From positions 3,906,001 to 3,970,000 of the forward strand of contig OZ244783.1 of the NCBI GenBank assembly GCA_965219635.1: DNA of 64,000 nucleotides. The letters run 5' to 3'. Origin of the DNA: JAPOXR01 sp965219635. GTDB lineage: Bacteria; Pseudomonadota; Alphaproteobacteria; Rhodobacterales; Rhodobacteraceae. Below the pieces are notes generated by a model. That model was not told the origin of the DNA. It saw nothing but the letters and a program-made list of their open reading frames with translations, and made no database searches. The translations under genes were made by a program, and so were the position numbers. Each line of letters begins with the position of its first letter. Positions within the stretch are counted from its first letter, which is position 1. Positions 25,927 through 34,575 of this stretch are shown piece after piece.

Positions 25927-26604
25927 TCATTCCGGGGACTGGTATTGTCCTGTTGCCGGATCAGTTGCTGCTGCGCCGCATCCGTCCAGTATGATCGTGC
26001 AGATTGTACTGGCGGCAGCTTCAAAGTCGGCTTCAGCGAGTTCCTTTTGTTCGAGGATATCAGACACCAGGTTTCCGTGGTCTGCATAGAACTGGGTTGC
26101 GGACCATAGGAGGATGAAGAAGTGCAAAGGGTCAACAGGAGCCATCTTGCCCTGTTCAATCCACTTATGAAGAACATCGGCGCGCTGCCTGGTCACCTCG
26201 CGCATGTGAGTCCGGTGGGACTGCGTCAGGAATTCGGCGCCTCGCAGCATCTCATTTGTGAAGAACCTCGATTCAACCGAATGAGTTCTCGAGTATTCCA
26301 GCTTGGCCAGCACATAGGCCTTGATGGCCTCGCGCGGGTCGCGATCGGCTCGAATATGCTCGAATGCACGATCCCAGCCTGCGATGACCTGCTCGATCAG
26401 TTCTGCGTAGATGCCTTCCTTGGTCTCGAAATAGTAATAGAGGTTGGCGCGCGGCAAATCGCACAGGTCGGCGATTTCACCGAGGCGGGTACCGTCAAGG
26501 CCCTTGGCTGCGAACAGTTGCACTGCCGCTTTGAGGATCCTGGCCTTGTTGCGTGCCCGGATTCTGGCTTCGCCCGGCTTGCGGGATTTCCCTTCGGCTC
26601 TCAC
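25927..26604 (-). CDS. TetR-family regulator, RutR-like
   Basis: A 225-residue TetR protein. Residues about 17-63 form the HTH domain (I-L-K-A-A-V-Q-L-F-A-A-K-G-L-D-G-T-R through L-Y-Y-Y-F-E-T-K-E-G-I-Y). The C-terminal half, including F-F-I-L-L-W-S-A-T-Q-F-Y-A-D-H, resembles RutR, which senses uracil/thymine and controls pyrimidine catabolism and nucleobase uptake. It diverges from the UDG/GMC/BMP cluster; a TTGAC-N6-GTCAA palindrome matching the ends of the RutR consensus lies between them at 26785. RutR identity is inferred from the C-terminal resemblance and the site, not proved. Confidence 0.88.
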   Translation of the reverse strand: MRAEGKSRKPGEARIRARNKARILKAAVQLFAAKGLDGTRLGEIADLCDLPRANLYYYFETKEGIYAELIEQVIAGWDRAFEHIRADRDPREAIKAYVLAKLEYSRTHSVESRFFTNEMLRGAEFLTQSHRTHMREVTRQRADVLHKWIEQGKMAPVDPLHFFILLWSATQFYADHGNLVSDILEQKELAEADFEAAASTICTIILDGCGAAATDPATGQYQSPE

Positions 26605-26784
26605 GGTCGCTTCTTCTGTCCTTTCCAGGCGGCTGCCTGCCGTTTGCCCTATCCGGCGCTCGCCTGACGGCTAATCAGCCCCGCCTCCGGCACTGCGGAC
26701 ATACGCCCAAAACCATCCTGGGCCCCTGCGGATGCCGCCTGCTGCTTGATGGGCCAGACTGTTCCGGTTGCCAACCCAAAAAAC

Positions 26785-26800
26785 TTGACACAAATGTCAA
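26785..26800. promoter_or_regulatory. Putative RutR-type operator overlapping a promoter
   Basis: The 16-mer TTGACACAAATGTCAA is a palindrome with perfect TTGACA/TGTCAA arms. Its outer 5+5 bases and total length equal the known RutR consensus TTGACCA-NN-TGGTCAA. Its left arm is also a perfect -35 hexamer (TTGACA), with a weak -10 candidate near 26805-26811, 45 bp upstream of the UDG-like start. A bound repressor would block this promoter. Confidence 0.55.
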
Positions 26801-26844
26801 ATTCATGCTAGAAGACCTTCGGAAATGCACGGGAGGATGCGTTC

Positions 26845-27687
26845 TTGATTCCCCTGCGGCTTGCACTCGAGGAAACGCTGCGCGGATGGCGGGAGGACAT
26901 CAATCCGGCCTGGAGAGGGCTGGCCGATGATGTCAGGCTCGATTTCGACGGCGTTGCGGGCGACCTGATGATCGAGCCGTGGGAGCCGATGTTTCCGACG
27001 CGCCGCAACCGGTCGATGCCAGGTGAGCCCCCGGGAGCGCACATATTCCGTGCCTTTGACGGTATTGTGCCCGAAGATGTGCGCTGCGTCCTGCTTGGTC
27101 AGGATCCCTACCCGTGCCCGGCATTTTCGACAGGGCGAGCATTCGAGGCCGGCAATACGGCACACTGGCGCGAACTGGACAAGATGTTCTCACGGAGCGT
27201 GAGGGCGTTTCTTCTTCAAATCGTGGCTGCCCGTACAAACCGTCCCGAGTTTGCCAGCAGCTTCGATCAATGGCCCGCTGTTCTGTCGGGTATTGAATCC
27301 GGCAGCATTCCGTTTGAGGAACCCCGGAAGCTTGCCAGGCGCTGGGTCGAGTCCGGCGTGCTGCTGCTCAATTCATCCCTCACCCTCAGCCGATTCAAGG
27401 TCGAGGTGGACCGGCACCAGTCGGAAGGGCATCTGCCATTATGGCGTCCGTTCATCCGGGCCGTCTTGAATCGAGTTGCCGCTCTTAACCGGCATCTGGT
27501 GGTGATCGCCATGGGCGATGCTGCCTCCGGCAACGCCGTTGGATCGGGCATCGGCGAAATCAAGGAGACCCTCTTGCTTCATCGGCCACATCCGGCCGCC
27601 GCCGATGAATTCCTCGAATGTCCAAATCCTTTCCTTGCTTGCAATGACCACCTGAACAGTTCCGGTGGCCGGCCAATCGATTGGTGA
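26845..27687 (+). CDS. Uracil-DNA glycosylase superfamily protein, divergent
   Basis: A 280-residue protein with the family-1 UDG motifs in altered form. Motif 1 is G-Q-D-P-Y-P instead of GQDPYH, keeping the catalytic Asp and the Tyr that excludes thymine. The central L-L-L-N-S-S-L-T matches L-L-N-T-x-L-T, and the C-terminal H-R-P-H-P-A-A replaces the A-P-H-P-S-P-L loop, keeping the His. Start TTG 26845 is chosen for a GGGAGG site 8 nt upstream. It is the first gene of a cluster with an oxidoreductase and a nucleoside-type importer, odd company for a repair enzyme; it may act on something else. Confidence 0.75.
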   Translation: MIPLRLALEETLRGWREDINPAWRGLADDVRLDFDGVAGDLMIEPWEPMFPTRRNRSMPGEPPGAHIFRAFDGIVPEDVRCVLLGQDPYPCPAFSTGRAFEAGNTAHWRELDKMFSRSVRAFLLQIVAARTNRPEFASSFDQWPAVLSGIESGSIPFEEPRKLARRWVESGVLLLNSSLTLSRFKVEVDRHQSEGHLPLWRPFIRAVLNRVAALNRHLVVIAMGDAASGNAVGSGIGEIKETLLLHRPHPAAADEFLECPNPFLACNDHLNSSGGRPIDW

Positions 27688-27692
27688 AACCC

Positions 27693-29315
27693 ATGGCAGC
27701 CAGAGAATTTGACATCATCATCGTTGGCGCCGGCTCTGCCGGCTGCGTGATTGCCAATCGGCTTTCCCGCGATCCCGGATGCTCGGTTCTGCTAATCGAG
27801 GCAGGTGAACGCGACCGCAATCCACTCGTGCGGCTGCCCATGCTCATGGGCAAGCTGTTCAACTCGGGGATCTACAACTGGCGCTATCACACAGAGCCTG
27901 TGGAGAGGCTCAATGGCCGGTCGCTCTACTGGCCGCGCGGCAAGGTGCTGGGTGGGAGTTCAACAATCAATGGCATGCTCTATGTGCGCGGCAACCGCCA
28001 TGACTACGATCGCTGGGCGCAGTCCGGTCTCAGTGGCTGGTCCTATGATGATGTTCTGCCGGCGTTCCGGCGCTCGGAAGCTCATATTCAGCGCGGAGGC
28101 GAATACCACAATCAGGAGGGTGAACTGACCGTCTGCCGGGCGAGAGGGTCCAACCCGCTGTTCGATGTGTTCGTCAAGGCTGGGCTCGAGGCAGGTTACC
28201 CTGCCAATGACGATTTCAACGGCGAGGAGCAGGAGGGGTTCGGCAGGTACGACTTCACCATCAGGAACGGGAAGCGTTGGTCCACGGCATCCGCTTTCTT
28301 GCGGCCCATCGAGAGCCGTCCAAACCTTACGGTGATCACCGATGCGCTCGTCACCAGGGTTCTGGTCGAAGGCGGTGCGGCAACGGGCGTCGAATTGTCC
28401 TGCCGAGGCGCCATCGAAACCGTCAGGGCCAATCGGGAGGTCGTGGTGAGTGCCGGGGCGGTGAATTCACCTCAACTCCTAATGCTGTCAGGCATTGGCC
28501 CGGCCGATGAACTGCAGCAGCACGGTATCGCCGTCGAGCATGCCCTTGATGGGGTCGGCAAGAACCTGCAGGACCATGTTGACTGTGTACTGGCCTATGA
28601 ATGCACCAGCCCGATAACACTCTACGGTGACCTCAGGGCCGATCGGTTGGTCTGGTCGGTCATCAAGGGATTGGCAGTTGGCGAGGGAACGGCAACGACG
28701 TTTCCGTACGAGGCAGGCGCATTCGTGAAGAGCAGGTCTGGCCTGGTTGCTCCGGATCTTCAACTTCATTTCATGCCGGCCCTCGAAAAAACCGCCAACC
28801 TGCATTTCCCGAACCCGTTCAAACGGCGGAAAGACGAGATCAACCACGGATTTTCCATCAGGGTCGGTCCGATCGTGCCAGAAAGCACAGGATCGATCAC
28901 ATTGCGGTCCTCAAGCCCCACCGACCCACCCAGGATTCACCCGAACTACCTTGAGTCCAAGCGGGACAGGGATGTCATCATGGCCGGTATCAGAGTTGTA
29001 CGGGACGTCATCAGCCAGCGGGCCTTTGATGCATACAGGGGCAAAGAGCTTCATCCCGGGCCGGAGGTTCAGTCCGAAGAGGACATGCTCGAATGGCTCC
29101 GGTCGGCGGCGATGACGACATTCCACCCGGTGGGCACATGCAAGATGGGTGCCGATGCGATGGCGGTGGTTGATGAACGGTTGCGGGTCCGGGGTATCGA
29201 CCGCCTGCGGGTAGCCGATGCCTCAGTCATGCCGGTCATCACAAGCGGAAACACAAACGCTCCGTCGATCATGATCGGCGAGCAGCTGGCATCCTTCCTG
29301 GCGGCAGGAGAGTGA
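27693..29315 (+). CDS. GMC-family FAD oxidoreductase (choline/alcohol dehydrogenase type)
   Basis: A 540-residue flavoprotein. The FAD fold G-A-G-S-A-G lies at residues 12-17; G-G-S-S-T-I-N-G-M and the first GMC signature region follow, and the active-site His is in F-H-P-V-G-T-C-K-M-G with the partner N in S-G-N-T-N-A-P-S. GMC enzymes oxidise alcohols or aldehydes with electron transfer to quinone or O2. ATG 27693 is chosen over TTG 27681, which overlaps the previous stop. It lies 5 nt after the UDG-like gene and 29 nt before the NIPSNAP gene. Substrate unknown. Confidence 0.93.
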   Translation: MAAREFDIIIVGAGSAGCVIANRLSRDPGCSVLLIEAGERDRNPLVRLPMLMGKLFNSGIYNWRYHTEPVERLNGRSLYWPRGKVLGGSSTINGMLYVRGNRHDYDRWAQSGLSGWSYDDVLPAFRRSEAHIQRGGEYHNQEGELTVCRARGSNPLFDVFVKAGLEAGYPANDDFNGEEQEGFGRYDFTIRNGKRWSTASAFLRPIESRPNLTVITDALVTRVLVEGGAATGVELSCRGAIETVRANREVVVSAGAVNSPQLLMLSGIGPADELQQHGIAVEHALDGVGKNLQDHVDCVLAYECTSPITLYGDLRADRLVWSVIKGLAVGEGTATTFPYEAGAFVKSRSGLVAPDLQLHFMPALEKTANLHFPNPFKRRKDEINHGFSIRVGPIVPESTGSITLRSSSPTDPPRIHPNYLESKRDRDVIMAGIRVVRDVISQRAFDAYRGKELHPGPEVQSEEDMLEWLRSAAMTTFHPVGTCKMGADAMAVVDERLRVRGIDRLRVADASVMPVITSGNTNAPSIMIGEQLASFLAAGE

Positions 29316-29344
29316 CAGGCAGTGGACACAGGCAGGAGAAACGA

Positions 29345-29665
29345 ATGATCGTCGAACACAGGACCTATACCTTCCGGCCGGGCACGGTTGAACGCTGGCT
29401 CGAGAAATACGAGGCCGAAGGGCTGCCGATACAGAAACGGCACCTCAACAGGTTCATCGGGCTCTTTGTCTCCGAAATCGGCCAACTTCATCGCACCGTG
29501 CTGATCTGGGCCTATGACGATCTTGCCGATCGGGAAGCCCGCCGGAAGTCAATGTATGCCGACCCCGAATGGCAGGCATTCATCGAGTCTGTCTGGGACC
29601 TTGGTGCCATTCAGAACCAGGACGTGATGATCATGAACCCCGCCAGCTATTCGCCGACGCCGTGA
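29345..29665 (+). CDS. NIPSNAP-family protein
   Basis: A 106-residue ferredoxin-like alpha/beta-barrel protein with the family opening M-I-V-E-H-R-T-Y-T-F-R-P-G and the later I-W-A-Y-D-D-L-A-D-R-E-A-R-R. NIPSNAP proteins are found beside catabolic oxidoreductases and may bind or rearrange small molecules, but no reaction is established. ATG at 29345 has CAGGAGAAA just upstream; the frame extends to 29312 without a ribosome site. Confidence 0.88.
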   Translation: MIVEHRTYTFRPGTVERWLEKYEAEGLPIQKRHLNRFIGLFVSEIGQLHRTVLIWAYDDLADREARRKSMYADPEWQAFIESVWDLGAIQNQDVMIMNPASYSPTP

Positions 29666-29721
29666 TGGAATGCGGCAATGGCAAGAGCGCCCGCAATCGG
29701 CTTCAGCAACCTGCCATGCGT

Positions 29722-29758
29722 GCCGGCGGTTGCCGGCATTGCCCCGGTGATGCGGGGC
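29722..29758 (+). repeat. Two adjacent hairpins before the BMP gene
   Basis: GCCGGC-GGTT-GCCGGC (29722-29737) and GCCCCG-N6-CGGGGC (29741-29758) sit in the 142-bp gap between the NIPSNAP and BMP genes. They may separate expression levels within the cluster. No T-run follows. Confidence 0.45.
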
Positions 29759-29807
29759 CTCGCAGGGCGAATTCAATCCGAACCAACATGAAGGAAAGGA
29801 GACTGTC

Positions 29808-30869
29808 ATGAACACGAAATCACATACGGCCTGCATGCCGCAGGTCAGCCGCAGGGGATTTGTCGGTTCCGCCGCTGGCGCGGCGGCTCTCGCCGGAGCA
29901 GGTGGGTTGTTCCCTGCAACTGCATGGGCGCAGTCGCAGCTTGTGGCGCTGGTTCATACCCAGGCAGCCGGTGACAGCGGACCCATCGACTCCATGATCG
30001 GCAAGTTGAACCAGTTGTCCGACGAGAACGGGTTTCCCCAGCGGGCGATCTATGCCCAGGATGCAGCCACGTTCGAAACCGTATTCAGGACATTGGGCGA
30101 TGCCGGCGCCGGCATAATCGTCGCAACCTTTCCGGTGATTGCGGAGTCGGTCAAGGCCGTGGCGCCCGAATACCCCGACACAAGGTGGATTCACATTTTC
30201 GGCGATCCCGTCGATCCACCCATCCAAAACCTGGTCACCGTTTCCTACGACTACTATCTCGGGTGCTATCTGTCCGGGGTGTTCGCGGCAATGGTCTCGC
30301 GCAGCGGCAAGATCGGCTATATCGGCGGCATCAGCATTCCGCCGCTGAACGCAGATTACAATGCGCTCAAGGCAGGTGTGCACTCCGTGAATCCCGATGC
30401 GACCGTTACTGCCGCATTTGCCGGGTCATTCCAGGATCCGGCCAAGGGCTACGAGATCGCGACCCAGATGTATCTCGATGGAATCGACTACATCCAGACC
30501 GATGCCGCAGCGACCGACGGTGGCATTATTCAGGCAGCCAATGAAAGCCCCGGCCGCATGGTATCGGCGATCTCGCCAGCCCAATACGCATTGGGACCAG
30601 GCGCGGTGATCGGTATCGTCAGCCTCGATTTCGGTCAGTCGCTGTACAACATGGTGCAGGATGCACTCGAGCCGGACTGGTCGGGCGGAGCCCATTCTTC
30701 GACCGGCATTGGAACCGGGGTTATTGATTTCCTGAGGTCTCCGGTGTTCATTGATCAGGGACCTGCGGAACTGGTTGCGTTGTCCGACGAAGCCTGGCCG
30801 CAGATTGAAGCGGCAAGAGCCGGAGTCATTGATGGATCGATCGAGGTGCCCTTTAACACCGAGATTTGA
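29808..30869 (+). CDS. BMP-family periplasmic binding protein (Tat-exported)
   Basis: A 353-residue binding protein of the BMP/PnrA family, which captures purine nucleosides and related compounds. The N-terminus has a twin-arginine signal, S-R-R-G-F-V-G followed by an Ala/Gly-rich segment and a cut near A-W-A-Q. The mature part shows Y-D-Y-Y-L-G-C-Y-L-S-G-V-F-A-A, G-K-I-G-Y-I-G-G and D-Y-I-Q-T-D-A-A-A-T-D, the usual BMP pattern. AAGGAAAGGAGA precedes the ATG. The next three genes encode the matching ATPase and two permeases. Confidence 0.9.
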   Translation: MNTKSHTACMPQVSRRGFVGSAAGAAALAGAGGLFPATAWAQSQLVALVHTQAAGDSGPIDSMIGKLNQLSDENGFPQRAIYAQDAATFETVFRTLGDAGAGIIVATFPVIAESVKAVAPEYPDTRWIHIFGDPVDPPIQNLVTVSYDYYLGCYLSGVFAAMVSRSGKIGYIGGISIPPLNADYNALKAGVHSVNPDATVTAAFAGSFQDPAKGYEIATQMYLDGIDYIQTDAAATDGGIIQAANESPGRMVSAISPAQYALGPGAVIGIVSLDFGQSLYNMVQDALEPDWSGGAHSSTGIGTGVIDFLRSPVFIDQGPAELVALSDEAWPQIEAARAGVIDGSIEVPFNTEI

Positions 30870-30890
30870 GTTCCGCCGCATGGGCCGGGA

Positions 30891-32480
30891 GTGCTGACGG
30901 GCTTGGCAGCCGGAGACCTGGAAGTCCCGGCGATCAGCTGCCGGAATGTCGGTGTGGAGTTCGGCGAGGTCACAGCCCTCGCCGATGTCTCCATCCAGTT
31001 TCCGGCTGGCCGCATCCATGTGGTTGTCGGGCAGAACGGCGCAGGCAAGACAACATTTGCACGGGTTGTGGCGGGTATCGTCAAGCCGGGCTCCGGCACG
31101 GTTGCGATCAATGGCGCGCAGCTTGAACCAGGCAATGTCATGTCTGCCCGTTCCGCAGGCATCGAGCTTGTTCACCAGGGCTTTGCCCTGCCTCCGTCAT
31201 TCACGGTCGCGGAAGCGCTCGAGTTTGGCCGGGGTGGCGGACTCGGCCTGTTCGGGCGGGGAGCACTGAACCGGCACTGCCAGGAGCGGCTTGACGCGCT
31301 GGGGCTGGAAGTCGACCCGCGTCGGCGGATCGGTGATTTGCCGATTGAACAACAGCAGGGCGTTGAGATCGCGAGGGCACTTTCCTCGGACGCAAAGATA
31401 CTGATCCTCGACGAACCAACAGCCGTATTGCCTCCACCGGGTATCGAAAGGCTCTTTGACCGCATCAGGAAGCTGAAGCAGGCCGGTGTCACCATCATAC
31501 TCATTCTCCACAAATCGCGTGAAGTGTGGTCGATCGCAGATACGATCTCCGTCCTGAGGGACGGCCGGCTTGTCGCGGGCCCGTTGGAAAGCAGCGAGAC
31601 CGATCCCGAACGGGTAGGCGCCATGATAATGGGGGTGGAACTGCAGCAATCCGGTCCTGGCAATATTGCGGCAAGCCCGGCCGCGGGCAGGACCGGTACA
31701 GGCGGGAATTCCAGTGCTGCAACCGGCTCCCGCGGCGCCGGGCCGGTCCTGATGCTTGATGGGGTCTCGACCGGGGAATCCTCGGGTGAGCATCGCCTTG
31801 CAGGCATGTCATTTGCCGTAAACGCCGGGGAAATTGTCGGCGTTGCCGGGGTTGAGGGAAACGGTCAAGGCACTTTGGTGCGCGTGCTTGCCGGTTTCTC
31901 ACAGGCAATCGAAGGTAACATCGAGATTTCCAGACATCCTGCCTTGCGGCTTGGCCTCGCCGAACGAAGATCGCTAGGCATGAGGATCATCCCTTTCGAC
32001 AGGAGCAGTGAAGGCCTGAGCCTGACAAGCGAACTCTGGGAAAACTGGGCGGCTGGCGGGCTGGCAGCAAAACCCATGCTGAGCCTCATCAATCCCTCCA
32101 GGCTCAGGGAGCACTGCCGATCATCGCTGGCTCAATGGGGGGTGCGTTTCAGTTCAACAAGCCAGCAGGCAGGGTCACTGTCCGGAGGCAACTCGCAGAA
32201 GCTCATTCTTGCAAGGGAACTCGACGAAGCCGCCACTGCCGTGGTCGCCGCACAGCCAACTCGCGGACTTGATATCGGGGCAACGTCCTTCGTGTGGTCC
32301 ACACTCCGCCAGGTTGCACAGCGCGGGTGCGGAGTCTTGCTGATTTCCTCTGACCTTGATGAACTCTTCGGCGTGAGCGAGCGCATCCTTGTCGTTCTTT
32401 CCGGCAGAATTGTCTGCGAACTCGAACCGCCCTACGATCTTGCGACAGCGGGGCGTGCCATGATCGGAGAAGTGGCTTGA
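30891..32480 (+). CDS. BMP-type ABC transporter ATPase with two ABC domains
   Basis: A 529-residue fused tandem ATPase of the NupA/YufO type. The first domain has G-Q-N-G-A-G-K-T-T and I-L-I-L-D-E-P-T-A-V-L; its signature is the degenerate L-P-I-E-Q-Q-Q-G-V-E. The second has a non-canonical Walker A (G-V-E-G-N-G-Q-G-T-L) and a good signature L-S-G-G-N-S-Q-K, as usual in this subfamily where the second site is weak. The gene opens with GTG 30891 close behind GGGA, a poor ribosome site; TTG 30903 is an alternative. Overlaps the first permease by 4 nt. Confidence 0.9.
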   Translation: MLTGLAAGDLEVPAISCRNVGVEFGEVTALADVSIQFPAGRIHVVVGQNGAGKTTFARVVAGIVKPGSGTVAINGAQLEPGNVMSARSAGIELVHQGFALPPSFTVAEALEFGRGGGLGLFGRGALNRHCQERLDALGLEVDPRRRIGDLPIEQQQGVEIARALSSDAKILILDEPTAVLPPPGIERLFDRIRKLKQAGVTIILILHKSREVWSIADTISVLRDGRLVAGPLESSETDPERVGAMIMGVELQQSGPGNIAASPAAGRTGTGGNSSAATGSRGAGPVLMLDGVSTGESSGEHRLAGMSFAVNAGEIVGVAGVEGNGQGTLVRVLAGFSQAIEGNIEISRHPALRLGLAERRSLGMRIIPFDRSSEGLSLTSELWENWAAGGLAAKPMLSLINPSRLREHCRSSLAQWGVRFSSTSQQAGSLSGGNSQKLILARELDEAATAVVAAQPTRGLDIGATSFVWSTLRQVAQRGCGVLLISSDLDELFGVSERILVVLSGRIVCELEPPYDLATAGRAMIGEVA

Positions 32481-33520
32481 ACGGGCGGCTTGAGGCAATG
32501 CTTCGCCCTGTGGCGTTCATTCTGCTGTCGATCGTAATCTGCGGATTGATCTTCGAGGCGGCAGGTCATTCAGCCATCCTCATGTACGACAGCATTCTGC
32601 AGGGCGCGTTTCTTGGCACGAGATCATTGGAAAAGAGCCTGCGGTGGGGGCTTCCGCTGTTCATCACGGCTGTCGGCGTCGGGATTTCATTCCGTTGCGG
32701 CTTCTTCAATATTGGCGGCCAGGGCCAGTTCTACATGGGAGCGGTGTGTGCGGCCTTCACGGCCGACCTCCTGCTTGGGGCGCCGGCTATCATCGCGGTG
32801 CCTCTTGGCATGATCGCCGGGATGTGCGGCGGCGCGTTGTGGGCATTGTGGCCCGGTTACCTCCGGCTCAAGGCTGGGACCGACGAGGTCATCACAACAC
32901 TGATGGGCAACTTCATCGCCGCCCTGATACTGGTTTATGTGACGTCCGGGCCGCTCAAGGACCCGTCAGGATCAGGCCAGCAGGCGGCAACCCGGCTGTT
33001 GCCTCCCGAGTTCCGTATCAGCGATTCCCAGGGCGTTTCGCCATTGATCATAGCAATCGCGGTTGCAGTGGGCCTCATTGGCTGGTTGCTGGTCAACCGG
33101 ACTGCGTTCGGAACCCTGGCAGGACTTGCCGGGCGGAATCCGACCATGCTCCGGTTTCAGGGCGGCAATATCTGGAAGCTCGGACTGTCGAGTTTTCTGA
33201 TCAGCGGCGCTCTTGCTGGATTGGCCGGATCGATTGAACTCTTCGGTCCCAGTGGCCGCATAGCCAGCGGGTTCCTACCGGCGCACGGCTTTACAGCCAT
33301 CCTTATCGCGCTCGTGGCCAATTACGCTGTATTGGCGACCGCGGTTGCGGCTCTCTTTTTTGGCGGGTTGTTTTCGGCAGCGCTCTTCCTGCCCATTCTT
33401 GCCGGACTGCCCACCTCGGCGATCGATGTATTCAACGCTGTGATTGCCTTGCTCATAACTGCACGACTGAAGTTCGCAGACTGGTTGCGCCGCGTTCTGA
33501 GGGTTCGCAGCCATGATTGA
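32477..33520 (+). CDS. BMP-type ABC transporter permease 1
   Basis: Inner-membrane permease of 347 residues with about nine hydrophobic segments. The family motifs F-R-C-G-F-F-N-I-G-G-Q-G-Q-F-Y-M-G and A-G-T-D-E-V-I-T-T-L-M-G-N match NupB/YufP-type nucleoside permeases. It starts with TTG overlapping the ATPase stop (TTGA) and overlaps the next permease by 8 nt. Confidence 0.9.
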   Translation: MNGRLEAMLRPVAFILLSIVICGLIFEAAGHSAILMYDSILQGAFLGTRSLEKSLRWGLPLFITAVGVGISFRCGFFNIGGQGQFYMGAVCAAFTADLLLGAPAIIAVPLGMIAGMCGGALWALWPGYLRLKAGTDEVITTLMGNFIAALILVYVTSGPLKDPSGSGQQAATRLLPPEFRISDSQGVSPLIIAIAVAVGLIGWLLVNRTAFGTLAGLAGRNPTMLRFQGGNIWKLGLSSFLISGALAGLAGSIELFGPSGRIASGFLPAHGFTAILIALVANYAVLATAVAALFFGGLFSAALFLPILAGLPTSAIDVFNAVIALLITARLKFADWLRRVLRVRSHD

Positions 33521-34415
33521 GTTTCACGAATTTCTCGTTGCGATACTGCGCTCAGGCACGCCGATCGTCTATGCTGCGCTCGCTGGAGTGATCGTCCAGC
33601 GTTCCGGTATCTGGCACCTGGGCTTGGAAGGCGTCATGATAATCGGAGCGTGTGCAACCGTGGTCGGGATCGTGACGACGAACTCCTTCACTGCCGCCAT
33701 TCTGATTGCAATCGGCATCTGTGTTCTGGCCTCAGTTCTGCAATGGTTCGTGATCGAGAAACTGAAGGCAAACCAGATCATCGCCGGCCTCGGCATAACC
33801 GGGATCGGGATTGGTGGAACAGCATTCGCCATCGAGACAATGTATGGAAGCCTGGCCGCTGTCAGCGCACCGTTCGGTGTTCCCAGAATAGGTGCTTTCT
33901 TCGGTCCCTACGGTTCCCTGTCAATCTTCGTGTTGATGATGCCGTTTGCGGTCGCCGCCATGTGGTTGCTTCTGTTGCGCTCACGTTTCGGATTGCGATT
34001 GGCGGCGGCAGGTGAGCACCCGTTTGCTGCCCGCAGTGTCGGAGCCGAACCGGCAGTCATGCGCCTCATTGCCTTTTGCATTGCAGGTGTTCTCTGCGCA
34101 ATCGCAGGAGCGGAACTCGCTGCCGGGAGCCTGCAGATATTTGCCCAGAACATGGTTGCGGGCCGTGGCTTTATGGGTTTCGCCGCTGTTCTGTTTGGCG
34201 CAGGTCACCCTGTTGGAAGTGCACTCGCCGCAATGTTCTTCAGCCTGGTCAGTGTGCTCGGCATAAGGATGCAGATCAGTTTCGGCGCATTCGTGTCCCA
34301 CGATCTGCTTCTGTGCCTGCCTTATGTTGCAACCGTATTGGGCGTCTGGATAACGGCGCGTGCGCGAGGTGGAGCGTCTGCCGTCGCACAGGCCTCTGAA
34401 TTGCGCGATCCATAG
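33513..34415 (+). CDS. BMP-type ABC transporter permease 2
   Basis: Second permease, 300 residues. G-I-W-H-L-G-L-E-G-V-M-I-I-G-A and G-R-G-F-M-G-F-A-A-V-L-F-G-A match the NupC/YufQ branch. It completes the importer of the preceding three genes; in this family the cargo is usually a nucleoside or free purine, which fits the RutR-like regulator next door. Confidence 0.9.
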   Translation: MIEFHEFLVAILRSGTPIVYAALAGVIVQRSGIWHLGLEGVMIIGACATVVGIVTTNSFTAAILIAIGICVLASVLQWFVIEKLKANQIIAGLGITGIGIGGTAFAIETMYGSLAAVSAPFGVPRIGAFFGPYGSLSIFVLMMPFAVAAMWLLLLRSRFGLRLAAAGEHPFAARSVGAEPAVMRLIAFCIAGVLCAIAGAELAAGSLQIFAQNMVAGRGFMGFAAVLFGAGHPVGSALAAMFFSLVSVLGIRMQISFGAFVSHDLLLCLPYVATVLGVWITARARGGASAVAQASELRDP

Positions 34416-34575
34416 CTGCGGGATGAGCAAATCCGGGAACTCGTACCGGACGTATGGGGTAGATGGAGCATTGCAGGTTGACACGACCCAACCCAGTCCG
34501 CAGCCGCTCTGCAATGTGGCGGCGCTGCGTTTGCAAACTGGTTGCCGGTTGCACGTGACTTGAGGCCGGAAGCAA

